Positions 27,333-36,253 of a stretch of DNA of 64,000 nucleotides are shown here, one piece after another. The DNA lies in contig PGYO01000001.1 of NCBI GenBank assembly GCA_002839705.1, positions 62,001-126,000 on the forward strand, read 5' to 3'. Both the position numbers and the translations under genes were made by a program. The notes below the pieces were generated by a model, which saw only the letters and a list, made by a program, of their open reading frames with translations, did not search any database and was not told where the DNA came from. This DNA comes from Methanobacteriales archaeon HGW-Methanobacteriales-1 (GTDB lineage Archaea > Methanobacteriota > Methanobacteria > Methanobacteriales > Methanobacteriaceae). Position 1 is the first letter of the stretch, and each line of letters opens with the position of its first letter.

Positions 27333-27516
27333 TATATCAACTCTATTAGCTTATAAATTCATTTTTCATGTTAAATATTGAAATATAGCTTTTTTTCAAT
27401 AGTTTTATGGTATTAATTGTATTCTTAAATATTAAAAATTTATTTAATTTTTATATTTTCACTTATTAATTTCAGTTAATTTTCAGCTATTAAATTAAGT
27501 AATTTAGAACTATTTT

Positions 27517-29067
27517 TTATTTACATGACCCACAATTGTAACATGGAGATTCTTCACACCAAGGTGTTTCTGCACCATCCATTAGTTTTAAATATTCTTT
27601 CTTAAGGAAATCATCTTTTAAACCAATATCTATATTATCCCATGGTAATTTAGTTTCCATATCCTTAGGAGATGTGAATTTATTCCATTCTTTTATAGGA
27701 ATTTTTTTTATCAAGGATTTTTCAATCATAGGTCCTATTTCAGAGCTCCCATTTGACAAAACATGTTGAATTAGGCCTATTCTCGGACTTTCAATTTTTA
27801 AAGGAGTATTTTTGAGATTAGATTTTAAAAAATTGATTTTTGATTTCATTAATTTTAAATCATAGCCCTCCCATTGCAAAGGGGTGTGTGGTTTTGGTAT
27901 GAGTGGATTTACACTGAAACGAATGGAATTTCTTTTCTTAGAAAGATTCAGCAAACTTTTCATTAGTTCTGAAAGTTCCTGAATATCTTTTTGAGTTTCA
28001 GCGGGAGAACCAACTAAAAAGTACATTTTAACATTTAAACCAAAATTTAAAGCTTCTTTAACCACTTCAAATGTTTTTTCGTCACTTATAGGTTTATTCA
28101 AACTTTTTCTAACACAAAAAACTGATTCTGGAGCTAAAGTTATGGTTTTAAGGCCACTTTTCATCAGAGATTCTAGTGTATCTGAGGAAACAGATTCTAT
28201 TCTAAGTGAGGGTGTGGTAACTTTAAAACCCATTTCTAAAAGTCCAGAACATAATTCGTCGATTTTAGAATAATCCGAAACCGCAGCACCTATAAGTGCT
28301 ATTTTATTGAGTCCAGTAGCATCTCTACCATCTTCGGCAATCTTAAAAAGTTTTTTAAGAGATGTTTCACGACGAGGGCGGTATAAATATCCAGCCATAC
28401 AAAAACGACAGCCTCTAGTACATCCTCTTGATACTCCTAATAAAAAAGATGATCCTAAAGCAGGTTTAAGATTTTTATCATCTGTTTCTGGTACAATCTG
28501 GTGAATAGGATGGCAGGCATGATCCATATCATTTACAATAACTCGTTTGGCAGGATAATCTGGTAAATAAACTCCATCTATGTCTAAAAAGGATTCAATT
28601 TCCTTTTTTGGATTATTGAGTTCCAGATATTTATCCAGTAACTGATCCATTACCTCTTCTGCTTCACCAATAATAAACAAATCTATAAAATCTGACATAG
28701 GTGCGGGATTTGATGTTGCACACGGTCCTCCGGCAATAATCAATGGATCATCACTAGTACGATTCTTTTTTTGAGGATTTATGCCTCCTTTTTCTAGCAT
28801 CTCCACTACATTAAAGTAATCCTGCTCATATTGCAATGAAAAACTAACTATGTCGAAGTTTTTCAAGGGCGTTGAAGATTCTAAACTCCTGGAATGGGGA
28901 TAAACTACTCTTTCACACCAGGTATCTTCTCTTGAGTTTATAAATTCATAGATTATATGAAATCCCAGAGAAGAAATGGCGGTCCGATAAAGATTTGGAT
29001 AACATGAAGCAAATCTAAGGCCAACTTTCAGTGGGTTTTTCAATATGACATTGTGCTCTTGTAGCAT
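27517..29067 (-). CDS. B12-binding-domain radical SAM protein
   Basis: A 516-residue protein. The N-terminal 170 residues resemble the cobalamin-binding-like domain of TIGR03960-type radical SAM proteins (CYPNLYRTAISSLGFHIIYE, IAGGPCATSNPAPMSDFID, IGEAEEV). The radical SAM motif Cx3Cx2C is in SRGCTRGCRFCMAG near residue 217. The C-terminus ends with a cysteine-rich CEESPCYNCGSC, possibly an auxiliary cluster. The substrate is unknown. It probably uses SAM cleavage for a methylation or rearrangement. Confidence 0.83.
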   Translation of the reverse strand: MLQEHNVILKNPLKVGLRFASCYPNLYRTAISSLGFHIIYEFINSREDTWCERVVYPHSRSLESSTPLKNFDIVSFSLQYEQDYFNVVEMLEKGGINPQKKNRTSDDPLIIAGGPCATSNPAPMSDFIDLFIIGEAEEVMDQLLDKYLELNNPKKEIESFLDIDGVYLPDYPAKRVIVNDMDHACHPIHQIVPETDDKNLKPALGSSFLLGVSRGCTRGCRFCMAGYLYRPRRETSLKKLFKIAEDGRDATGLNKIALIGAAVSDYSKIDELCSGLLEMGFKVTTPSLRIESVSSDTLESLMKSGLKTITLAPESVFCVRKSLNKPISDEKTFEVVKEALNFGLNVKMYFLVGSPAETQKDIQELSELMKSLLNLSKKRNSIRFSVNPLIPKPHTPLQWEGYDLKLMKSKINFLKSNLKNTPLKIESPRIGLIQHVLSNGSSEIGPMIEKSLIKKIPIKEWNKFTSPKDMETKLPWDNIDIGLKDDFLKKEYLKLMDGAETPWCEESPCYNCGSCK

Positions 29068-29291
29068 AATCTATAATTATATTTAACCTATAATCAACAT
29101 ATCGAAATGTTAATCCATAATTCCTAGTTAATTAAACTAATAAAATATTTACCATAATTTAATTTAAATGATATTACTATTAAAATTTAAATTATAGTTT
29201 AATACGATTGTAATATTATAATGGATTTATTGTTTAATTAAATAACTTTAAAATTTTTGGAATATCTTAAAATATAATTATAGGTTTGAAA

Positions 29292-29771
29292 ATGGACAAA
29301 AAATACAAAAAAGTTGCTGTGGGAGGCACTTTTGATAAATTTCACAAAGGACATCGGCGACTTCTAGAAGAAGCATTTAGAATAGGGGATGAAGTCATTA
29401 TTGGTGTGACTTCAGACTATTTTGGAGGTAAAAAGGGAGATATAGATCCTTGCGACACAAGAATGTCTAATTTAAGAGATTTTTTATCTCAATATCCTCA
29501 GAAATTTAGTGTGGTCCGCTTAGATGATTCATATGGACCTACAATTCATGAGATCGAGTTTGATGCTATTGTAGTTAGTAAAGAAACAGAACCCGGGGCC
29601 CATGAAATAAATAAAATACGAAAAAAGAATAAAATTCCTAATTTAGATATTATTGTTATTGACATGGTTTCTGCCGATGATGGAGTACCTATTTCATCTA
29701 CCCGAATTAGAAAAGGGGAAATAGATAGAATGGGCCATATTTTGAATAAAATTAGGAATGCTTTTCGATGA
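29292..29771 (+). CDS. coaD: Phosphopantetheine adenylyltransferase (archaeal type)
   Basis: The product (159 residues from ATG 29292; TTG 29286 is also open) carries the nucleotidyltransferase motif VAVGGTFDKFHKGHRRLLEEA at the N-terminus and ISSTRIRKGEID at the C-terminus, typical of archaeal PPAT. It transfers AMP to 4'-phosphopantetheine in coenzyme A synthesis. TAGGTTTGAAA precedes the ATG. It ends 36 bases before the first STT3-like gene, so they may share a transcript. Confidence 0.92.
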   Translation: MDKKYKKVAVGGTFDKFHKGHRRLLEEAFRIGDEVIIGVTSDYFGGKKGDIDPCDTRMSNLRDFLSQYPQKFSVVRLDDSYGPTIHEIEFDAIVVSKETEPGAHEINKIRKKNKIPNLDIIVIDMVSADDGVPISSTRIRKGEIDRMGHILNKIRNAFR

Positions 29772-29807
29772 ATACTATTATTATATTACATCAAACCCGT
29801 GATTACT

Positions 29808-31973
29808 ATGATAAATAGAGAGACTTTAATTCCCATAATATTGATTTTAATGATCTTTTCCACAGGTTTCTTTATCAGATTAGGCTCAGCAGACTTACAC
29901 CAGTATAATCAAACTGAAAAACAGCAGATGCTAGATCAAAATGGCCTGCCTTATATGTATGAGCTTGATTCATACTATAACTTGCGATTAACTCAGAATT
30001 TCCTTAAAAATGGCCATTTTGGAGATCAAATAAAAAATAATCAGAGTTGGGATTCTCTTTCTTATTCTCCTCCTGGGAGGCCCGCAGAATATCCTCCATT
30101 AATTATATGGTTAGCCGCGGCATTCTTTTTTCTGGTAAATTTATTCATTAAAATGCCATTATTAGATACTTCTTTTTGGCTTCCTGCATTTATTGGGCCT
30201 TTGGCAGGTATTGTGGGGTATTTATTCGTCAGAAAGTATGCTGGTGAATTTGCAGGTTTTGTGACTGGAATCTTAATAGTAACTGCTCCCGTTTATTTTA
30301 TGAGGACCGTGGCTGGATTTTTTGACACTGATATGTTCAATATTTTGCTCCCGCTTTTAACAGTCTTTTTCTTTTCAGAAGCCATAGAAACTCCTAATAA
30401 ACAAAAAATGTTATTATTTACTTTATTTTCGGCCATTTCAATACTTTTATTTTCTTTGGCATGGCTAGGATGGTCATATATATTTTATATAATGCTTTTC
30501 ACGGGTTTAATTTATATTTTACTTTGTAAAATCCAAAAAAACCCAATTAAAAAGTTTTTAGGAGTTTTTTCTTTATTTATTTTGCTATCTATTATTGCAG
30601 TGGCTTTGACTTCTGGAATAAATGGAATTATCACCCTGATACAAGGCCCTTTAAATTTTTTACCATTTCTTCCAGGAACGGAATCAACAGGAGCTTGGCC
30701 TAATATATATGTATCTGTAGGTGAACTCCATAAACCAGTATGGGATGAATTTGTATCTGGTGTAGGGCCTGTTAATTTAGGTTTAGGAATATTTGGAATT
30801 TTTATTATAGCTAGTATCATGCTTCGCAGCAAAATGAGGCCTATTTACTTGCCTAATTTAAGCTGGTTTGTTTTCATTTTAATTTTTGTTTGGATTACTT
30901 TAGCTTCATTAGCTTATTCTACCAGTGCAAGATTTGCTATGCTGCTTATACCTTCATTAGCAATTTTTTCAGGAATTTTAATTGGAATTGCTATAGAATA
31001 TTTAAAAAAGTCACCTTTACATCTTAAAAATAACAGAATCACAGTTATTGCTTCAATTCTACTAGTTGCAATAATTTGCATACCTCCAATAGTTAATATT
31101 GATCAAACATTCTCTGTGCTTTTTCCTGGGGCTAATGATGATATGGCAAATGCTGCTCATTGGTTTAAATCAAATACTTCTAATGAAACAGTTATCATCA
31201 CTGATTGGAGTTATGGCCATTTTTTTACTGAATATGCAGATAGGCCGGTTCTTTTTGATGGAGGATCTCAGAATACTCCTCGTGCATATTGGGTTTCAAA
31301 AGCTTTTTCTACAGATAATGAAACGTTATCTGCAGGCATAATGCGTATGCTATCCTCTAGTGGAGATGATTCTTATTTAACTCTAGAAAACTACACTAAA
31401 AATACTTCTTTAGCTGTAAAAATCATGAATAATATTCTAGGAGTTTCTAAAGATCAGGCTAGGGAGATAGTGATTAATCAATACGGAATCAACTCTAATT
31501 TAACTGAAAAAATATTAAATGGAACGCATCCGACTAATTCCAGCCCATTTGTTGTATTTACTAATGATGGAATGGTTTATGGTGGTTATTGGACCTTTGT
31601 ATTTGGTGACTGGGACTTTGATAAAGTTAAAGGGGCAAATTACACTTATTCTGGCGGATTTACAAATAGCACGGGTAATATCAAAAAATTTGATAATGGT
31701 GCTGTGTTAGATGTAAAAACTAATAAATCCTCTTGGAATGGAAAATTACCTCATAGCACAATTATTGTGGAAAAGAATAAGACTACTACTTTTTTCAATG
31801 ATAAAAACAGTGATTTTTGCATGATATTTTTAATGGAAAAAAAGATGGTATTGATAATAGATGAGAAATACAGAAACTCCATCTTCACTAAGTTAGTTGT
31901 TCTAAAACAGCCTACTAAACTTTTCAAACCATTATATGAAAATAATTCGAGTGTAATTTGGGCAGGGAAATGA
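29808..31973 (+). CDS. STT3/AglB-like oligosaccharyltransferase, paralog 1
   Basis: A membrane glycosyltransferase of 721 residues with about 11-13 helices in the first 440 residues and a soluble C-terminal domain. STT3 family motifs: LDSYYNLRLTQNF near residue 43 and GFFDTDMFNILLP near residue 165, which supply catalytic acids. The position of the WWDYG sequon-recognition motif reads DWSYGHFFTEYADRPV, lacking the first Trp and the Asp. It would transfer a lipid-linked glycan to protein on the outer membrane face. The ATG at 29808 follows GTGATT. A paralog follows immediately, then pilin genes. Confidence 0.85.
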   Translation: MINRETLIPIILILMIFSTGFFIRLGSADLHQYNQTEKQQMLDQNGLPYMYELDSYYNLRLTQNFLKNGHFGDQIKNNQSWDSLSYSPPGRPAEYPPLIIWLAAAFFFLVNLFIKMPLLDTSFWLPAFIGPLAGIVGYLFVRKYAGEFAGFVTGILIVTAPVYFMRTVAGFFDTDMFNILLPLLTVFFFSEAIETPNKQKMLLFTLFSAISILLFSLAWLGWSYIFYIMLFTGLIYILLCKIQKNPIKKFLGVFSLFILLSIIAVALTSGINGIITLIQGPLNFLPFLPGTESTGAWPNIYVSVGELHKPVWDEFVSGVGPVNLGLGIFGIFIIASIMLRSKMRPIYLPNLSWFVFILIFVWITLASLAYSTSARFAMLLIPSLAIFSGILIGIAIEYLKKSPLHLKNNRITVIASILLVAIICIPPIVNIDQTFSVLFPGANDDMANAAHWFKSNTSNETVIITDWSYGHFFTEYADRPVLFDGGSQNTPRAYWVSKAFSTDNETLSAGIMRMLSSSGDDSYLTLENYTKNTSLAVKIMNNILGVSKDQAREIVINQYGINSNLTEKILNGTHPTNSSPFVVFTNDGMVYGGYWTFVFGDWDFDKVKGANYTYSGGFTNSTGNIKKFDNGAVLDVKTNKSSWNGKLPHSTIIVEKNKTTTFFNDKNSDFCMIFLMEKKMVLIIDEKYRNSIFTKLVVLKQPTKLFKPLYENNSSVIWAGK

Positions 31974-32083
31974 ATAATAGTTATATATGGTTTTATAATC
32001 TACTATGAATATAAATTGAGCAATTAGGTCATTTTTATCAATTAAAAATAGGTGTTGTTAAAATCAGTTCTAAAGAAATATTT

Positions 32084-34354
32084 TTGATTTCTATTTTAAT
32101 ACTCATAATTTTTAGCACTGGGTTTATTCTTCGATTTGAAAATACTGAAATGTCATTTTTGACTAAATCAGAAAAGGCTATTTTTGTAGATGAAAAAAAT
32201 GGAGTTCAGTATTTTCAGGAAAGTGATTCCTATTATAATTACAGATTAACATCAAATTTTCTTAATCATGGATATTTAGCTGATAAAAAGATTAATGGTG
32301 TTGATTGGGATTCTTATTCTTATTATCCTCCCGGTGTACCTATGGATTATCCGCCACTTATTGTCTGGTTGGCGTTATTTTCTTATTATTTGGTGAATAT
32401 TTTCAGCAATGTTTCATTAATAAAAGTCTGTTTCTGGTTACCCGCATTTATAGCCCCATTAGGTGGAGTGGCTGGTTTTTTATTTGTACGCAGATTCGCT
32501 GGTAATTTAGGCGGGTTTTTTACTGGGATGTTGCTAGTTACATCATCTCTCTACTGTTTTAAAACAGTGCCCGGATTTTTTGATACAGACATGTTTAATG
32601 TTATTCTTCCTATTATGGTAATCTGGACTCTTGCTGAAGCAGAAAGGGCAGAAATTTTTAAAAATAAGATTTTACTTGCATTATCTTCAGGATTTTTCAT
32701 GTTTGTTTTTGCAATAGCGTGGAGCGGATGGCAATATATTTTTTATTTAATTGTTTTCACATGTTTTGTGTATTATTTAATTGCTAAAATAAAAAAATGG
32801 GATCTTAACAACTTTCTCAGCATATTTGCTATTTTTTTCGTAACAAGTATAATTTTAATTGGACTAACATATCCTTTGACTATTTATAAATTAATTTTAG
32901 GACCTTTAGGATATAAAGACATTTTATTATCAAGTCATAATATTTGGACGCCATGGCCAAATACTTATGATGGAGTATCAGAACTTAAAAATGCTACAAT
33001 TGACTCGATTATATTTCAAACAGGTCCGTTAACTATTCTAATTGGTCTTTTTGGAATTTTAATTGTTTTTTTAAATGAAAAAAATCTTTTAAAATATGAA
33101 TATACTTTTAAAATTAGATCTTGGTTCCATAATAAAAAAAATAAAAATACTGATAAAAATGTAGATAATTCTATGTTTATTAAAATTAACAAAAAAGCAT
33201 CTGAAGTTAAATTAGGCTGGTTTTTATTTTTAATACTTTTCCTATGGAGTTTTACAGCTGCTTTATCTTTAATCAAAGGTGCTAGATTTATTATTCTTCT
33301 TCTACCGCCCCTAGCTATTTTTTCAGGAATTGCATTGGGTGTTTTTTTGAATAAATTTAATTTTGCAAGAATTCCTATGAGTAATATTAAGCAATTTATT
33401 TTAATTTTAATGGTAATATTACTAGTTTCACCACAGATAGTTGCTACTTATCAAACAAACCAATTTATTACTCCCTTTTATAATGACTATTATGCTCAAT
33501 CTGCAGAATGGATTGATAATAATCTTCCTCAAGATACCGTAATCATAACTAATTGGGGTTATGGCCATTTTTATTCTGCAATGGCCAATCGACCTGTTTC
33601 ATTTGATGGAAGAATGGCTTATATTGAAACCTTGCCTACACGAAGTATTCAGTATTCTTCTTTAAATATAAGTACGGATATTCCCAACACCTCAAGAGAC
33701 TACTGGTTTGCTATGGCCCTTGCCACGGATAATATCACTTTTTCGAAGAATATTTTGACAATGCTTGCTACTAGTGGCGATAACGCATATTTAGTCCTTA
33801 ATAAATATTCAAAAAATAAAACAGAATCAAAAGAAATACTTAATGATATTCTAGGATTTAATAAATCATCTGCATATTACATTCTTCTCTCAAAATACAG
33901 ATTCTCCCCTATCCAAGCCCAAGAAATTTTAAAATATTCTCACCCATCAGATTCCCGCCCTTTTGTTTTAATTACCATGCCATCCATGCTGGAAATGGGA
34001 AAATACATTCTCTCTACAAACACTAAAAATAAGATAATTTATCAAGTTAATGAATTGCCTGAGAAATATGGATGGAAAAATCTCCAATTGTATAAATCAC
34101 ATGATAAATTATTATGGGATGGAAATGACGTTTATAATATTATTACAGTAAAAAATGGGAAGATAACTGAAAGTTTGATAAATAATGATGGGAAAGTATC
34201 CGTATATATTTTGAAGGACACTAATAAAGAAGTTATAATTGATAAAAAATATCAGAATTCTATTTTTATTGATTTAGTAGTAAAAAACATAGCTCCAGAT
34301 GGGTTTGTTTCATTATATAAAAATAAAAATGTTTATATCTGGAAAATGAATTAA
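32084..34354 (+). CDS. STT3/AglB-like oligosaccharyltransferase, paralog 2
   Basis: A 756-residue paralog of the preceding protein, same architecture: SDSYYNYRLTSNFL near the start, PGFFDTDMFNVILP, and at the WWDYG position NWGYGHFYSAMANRPV. It has a longer cytoplasmic-looking Lys/Asn-rich loop (around residues 330-365) before the last helices. The only canonical start in frame near the front is TTG 32084, which lacks a ribosome binding site. AGGTG at 32050-32054 would instead serve an in-frame ATC at 32063, which would add seven residues that align with paralog 1. Paralogs this close suggest tandem duplication and divergence. Confidence 0.83.
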   Translation: MISILILIIFSTGFILRFENTEMSFLTKSEKAIFVDEKNGVQYFQESDSYYNYRLTSNFLNHGYLADKKINGVDWDSYSYYPPGVPMDYPPLIVWLALFSYYLVNIFSNVSLIKVCFWLPAFIAPLGGVAGFLFVRRFAGNLGGFFTGMLLVTSSLYCFKTVPGFFDTDMFNVILPIMVIWTLAEAERAEIFKNKILLALSSGFFMFVFAIAWSGWQYIFYLIVFTCFVYYLIAKIKKWDLNNFLSIFAIFFVTSIILIGLTYPLTIYKLILGPLGYKDILLSSHNIWTPWPNTYDGVSELKNATIDSIIFQTGPLTILIGLFGILIVFLNEKNLLKYEYTFKIRSWFHNKKNKNTDKNVDNSMFIKINKKASEVKLGWFLFLILFLWSFTAALSLIKGARFIILLLPPLAIFSGIALGVFLNKFNFARIPMSNIKQFILILMVILLVSPQIVATYQTNQFITPFYNDYYAQSAEWIDNNLPQDTVIITNWGYGHFYSAMANRPVSFDGRMAYIETLPTRSIQYSSLNISTDIPNTSRDYWFAMALATDNITFSKNILTMLATSGDNAYLVLNKYSKNKTESKEILNDILGFNKSSAYYILLSKYRFSPIQAQEILKYSHPSDSRPFVLITMPSMLEMGKYILSTNTKNKIIYQVNELPEKYGWKNLQLYKSHDKLLWDGNDVYNIITVKNGKITESLINNDGKVSVYILKDTNKEVIIDKKYQNSIFIDLVVKNIAPDGFVSLYKNKNVYIWKMN

Positions 34355-34488
34355 AATATTTCTTACTCTCAATAGATAGAAATGTGTATGGCACTTATAA
34401 ATTTATTATTTGTTGTTTAATATAGGACTTTATTTACATCTGGTCCAACTAGAAATGAATAATTTAATTCTTTAATTTAAAATTAGTC

Positions 34489-34536
<48 letters not shown>

Positions 34537-34552
34537 TAAAAGATATTAGAGT

Positions 34553-34732
34553 TTATTTATTATTAACGCCACTACGGACACTATTAGCATCCTTTGCAAC
34601 ATTTAAACCAGTATTACTACTAAAATAAGATTTATAAACTACTAATGCTGCGATTGCTATAACGATAACTCCACCGAATAATAGAATATATTCTGCTGCA
34701 CCTTGGCCTGCTTCATCTTTTAAAAAAGCCAT
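34553..34732 (-). CDS. Class III signal peptide pilin-like protein A
   Basis: A 59-residue protein starting [19 protein letters not shown]. The short charged leader, the Q at residue 10, E at residue 14 and the following hydrophobic helix (about 22 residues) are the archaeal class III signal peptide pattern processed by the EppA-type prepilin peptidase, with cleavage just before QGAAE. The mature protein is one helix plus a 27-residue polar tail ending SGVNNK, so it is a minimal pilin. The ribosome binding site GGGGGAT precedes the ATG. It is a near copy of the gene at 34975-35154. Confidence 0.85.
   Translation of the reverse strand: MAFLKDEAGQGAAEYILLFGGVIVIAIAALVVYKSYFSSNTGLNVAKDANSVRSGVNNK
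34640..34727. repeat. Direct repeat shared by pilin genes A and C (copy 1)
   Basis: Bases 34640-34705 are identical to 35062-35127 (66 bases), and after one mismatch the next 21 bases also match. The tract covers the signal peptide and helix codons of both pilins. Synonymous sites are unchanged, so duplication or gene conversion is recent. Confidence 0.93.
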
Positions 34733-34776
34733 AATAATCCCCCAAGCAAATAGTAATAAAAAAAATATTTAGAAGT

Positions 34777-34950
34777 TTATATTTTGTTAATCGTTGTATC
34801 TCTAGCGTGGTCAACCACACTACTTATATTACCGGCAATAGAACTAGAAATGCCAAATACATAGCCTCCAACCACTAATACAATTATTAGTATGGCTCCT
34901 ACAAGTAATACCATTTCTGCACTAATTTGGGCTTTTTCATCGAGTAACAT
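34777..34950 (-). CDS. Class III signal peptide pilin-like protein B
   Basis: A 57-residue protein from ATG 34950 (ATGs at 34962 and 34965 add 4-5 residues). It reads [19 protein letters not shown]: the Q-x-S-x-E class III signal motif with the helix after it. The tail [21 protein letters not shown] contains one N-x-S sequon (NIS). It differs from the flanking pair and may be a minor pilin or an adapter. It lies between the two near-identical pilin genes on the same strand. Confidence 0.78.
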   Translation of the reverse strand: MLLDEKAQISAEMVLLVGAILIIVLVVGGYVFGISSSIAGNISSVVDHARDTTINKI

Positions 34951-34974
34951 ATAAACTTCCATCATTTACTAAAA

Positions 34975-35154
34975 TTATCTGTTGTTTATGTTAGCTCGGA
35001 CACTATTTACATCTTGTCCTGCGTTTAGGCCAGAGTTGGTGCTGAAGTATGCTCTATAGATTACTAATGCTGCGATTGCTATAACGATAACTCCACCGAA
35101 TAATAGAATATATTCTGCTGCACCTTGTCCTGCTTCATCTTTTAAAAAATTCAT
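34975..35154 (-). CDS. Class III signal peptide pilin-like protein C
   Basis: A 59-residue protein starting [19 protein letters not shown], identical to protein A for nearly all of the signal peptide and helix and differing in the tail ([19 protein letters not shown] region). The ATG at 35154 is chosen because GGAGGTG lies 6 bases upstream; an in-frame GTG overlaps that site. It is first in the minus-strand pilin cluster and divergent from a small regulator-like gene. Same length and leader as A suggest both are major subunits. Confidence 0.87.
   Translation of the reverse strand: MNFLKDEAGQGAAEYILLFGGVIVIAIAALVIYRAYFSTNSGLNAGQDVNSVRANINNR
35062..35149. repeat. Direct repeat shared by pilin genes A and C (copy 2)
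   Basis: Partner of the copy at 34640-34727, offset by 422 bases, with a single mismatch at 34706/35128. Confidence 0.93.
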
Positions 35155-35335
35155 GGGGTACACCTCCGTTTATTTAATTAACATTTATTAAATCTGGTAT
35201 ATAAATATTTAGATATATCATATTTTTAATACCTAAATCTAATTGATATATATCATCACTTATACTTTACCTTTTTTTAAAATGTTGTGCAGATTATCAC
35301 AAAGTATTATCATAATGAATTCTAAAATATGTATT

Positions 35336-35887
35336 ATGCCTAAAAAATATGAAGTTCAGAAACTAATTCTTCAGGCATTAGATAATGGGGATCTTTCAAG
35401 GATAGACCTTTTACATAGTATTAGAAAAGAATCAGGATTATCTATATCTGACAAAACTCTAAATGAATCTTTAATTTATCTATTAAGGCAAAATAAATTG
35501 GGTGTTGTTGGTTATGATCTTAAAATTTATGATGGTTTGAATAGGGTTCAATCTATGAAAGCAGATGGCATTATTTTTAGTCGTTTTAAAAATGATCCTT
35601 TTGAAATTGGTATTTTGATTACTAAATTAGAGTCTGAAGACATTGAAAATGTTAGAAATGCAATACACCGATTAAAAATGATATTTAAAAATAAAATAAG
35701 TTATTTAGGTGACAGTAATCTTAATAATGATTCTGATGACATTTTCAATAAAATTATGCACTATATAAATATTCAGGATGACAACCAGAAAAGAGTTATG
35801 ACTCAAAAATTTGCACTTGCTTTAAGTGATGAAAAAGAGTCTATTGAAACTTTAAAACAATTAATTGCTATTTTCGGAATTAAATAG
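35336..35887 (+). CDS. Hypothetical winged-helix-like protein divergent from pilins
   Basis: The open frame runs from 35243, but ATG 35336 (MPKKYEVQKLILQALDNGD) gives a sensible 183-residue start. Residues 5-60 look like a winged helix: ILQALDNGDLSRIDLLHSIR, SDKTLNESLIYLLRQNKLG, VVGYDLKIYDG. The rest is helical and charged. I do not recognise the family. No ribosome binding site precedes ATG 35336, so the transcript may be leaderless. Divergence from the pilin cluster makes it a candidate regulator of it. Confidence 0.62.
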   Translation: MPKKYEVQKLILQALDNGDLSRIDLLHSIRKESGLSISDKTLNESLIYLLRQNKLGVVGYDLKIYDGLNRVQSMKADGIIFSRFKNDPFEIGILITKLESEDIENVRNAIHRLKMIFKNKISYLGDSNLNNDSDDIFNKIMHYINIQDDNQKRVMTQKFALALSDEKESIETLKQLIAIFGIK

Positions 35888-36253
35888 CTTCAGATATACT
35901 TTATCTAATAAAATAAGTTTCAATGGAATGTTGTTTATTAAAATAGCTTACTTTATTAAATTAGTAATAAAAATAAGATTGAATATATTTCAAGATGAAT
36001 TGTTTTCATTATCTTGATACTAAATTGACAAATACTGATTTATAACAGTATAGTTTATTATTTAGAATATCTATATTCATTATATTAATTAATTCAATAT
36101 TAAAAAGGTAATAAATATCTTAATTAAATCTAATGAATTCGGATGTTTGAGGGCTATTAAATTAAGCTGTGAGATTGATTAGAATAATTATTTAATTTAT
36201 GAAACTATACTAACTTAACAAAGGGAATATAATATGAAATTAGGAGGCATCAG
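35888..36253. other. AT-rich intergenic region
   Basis: 366 bases without a credible open frame or RNA-like GC island. The promoter for the next gene must be here; TAATTATTTAATTTATGAA near 36190 is AT-rich but not a clear box A. Confidence 0.35.

Noticed and set aside
35243-35335. N-terminal 31 codons of the winged-helix-like gene
   Set aside because: They are hydrophobic and Cys-rich, unlike the rest of the protein, and overlap the divergent promoter region; the start at 35336 is more sensible.
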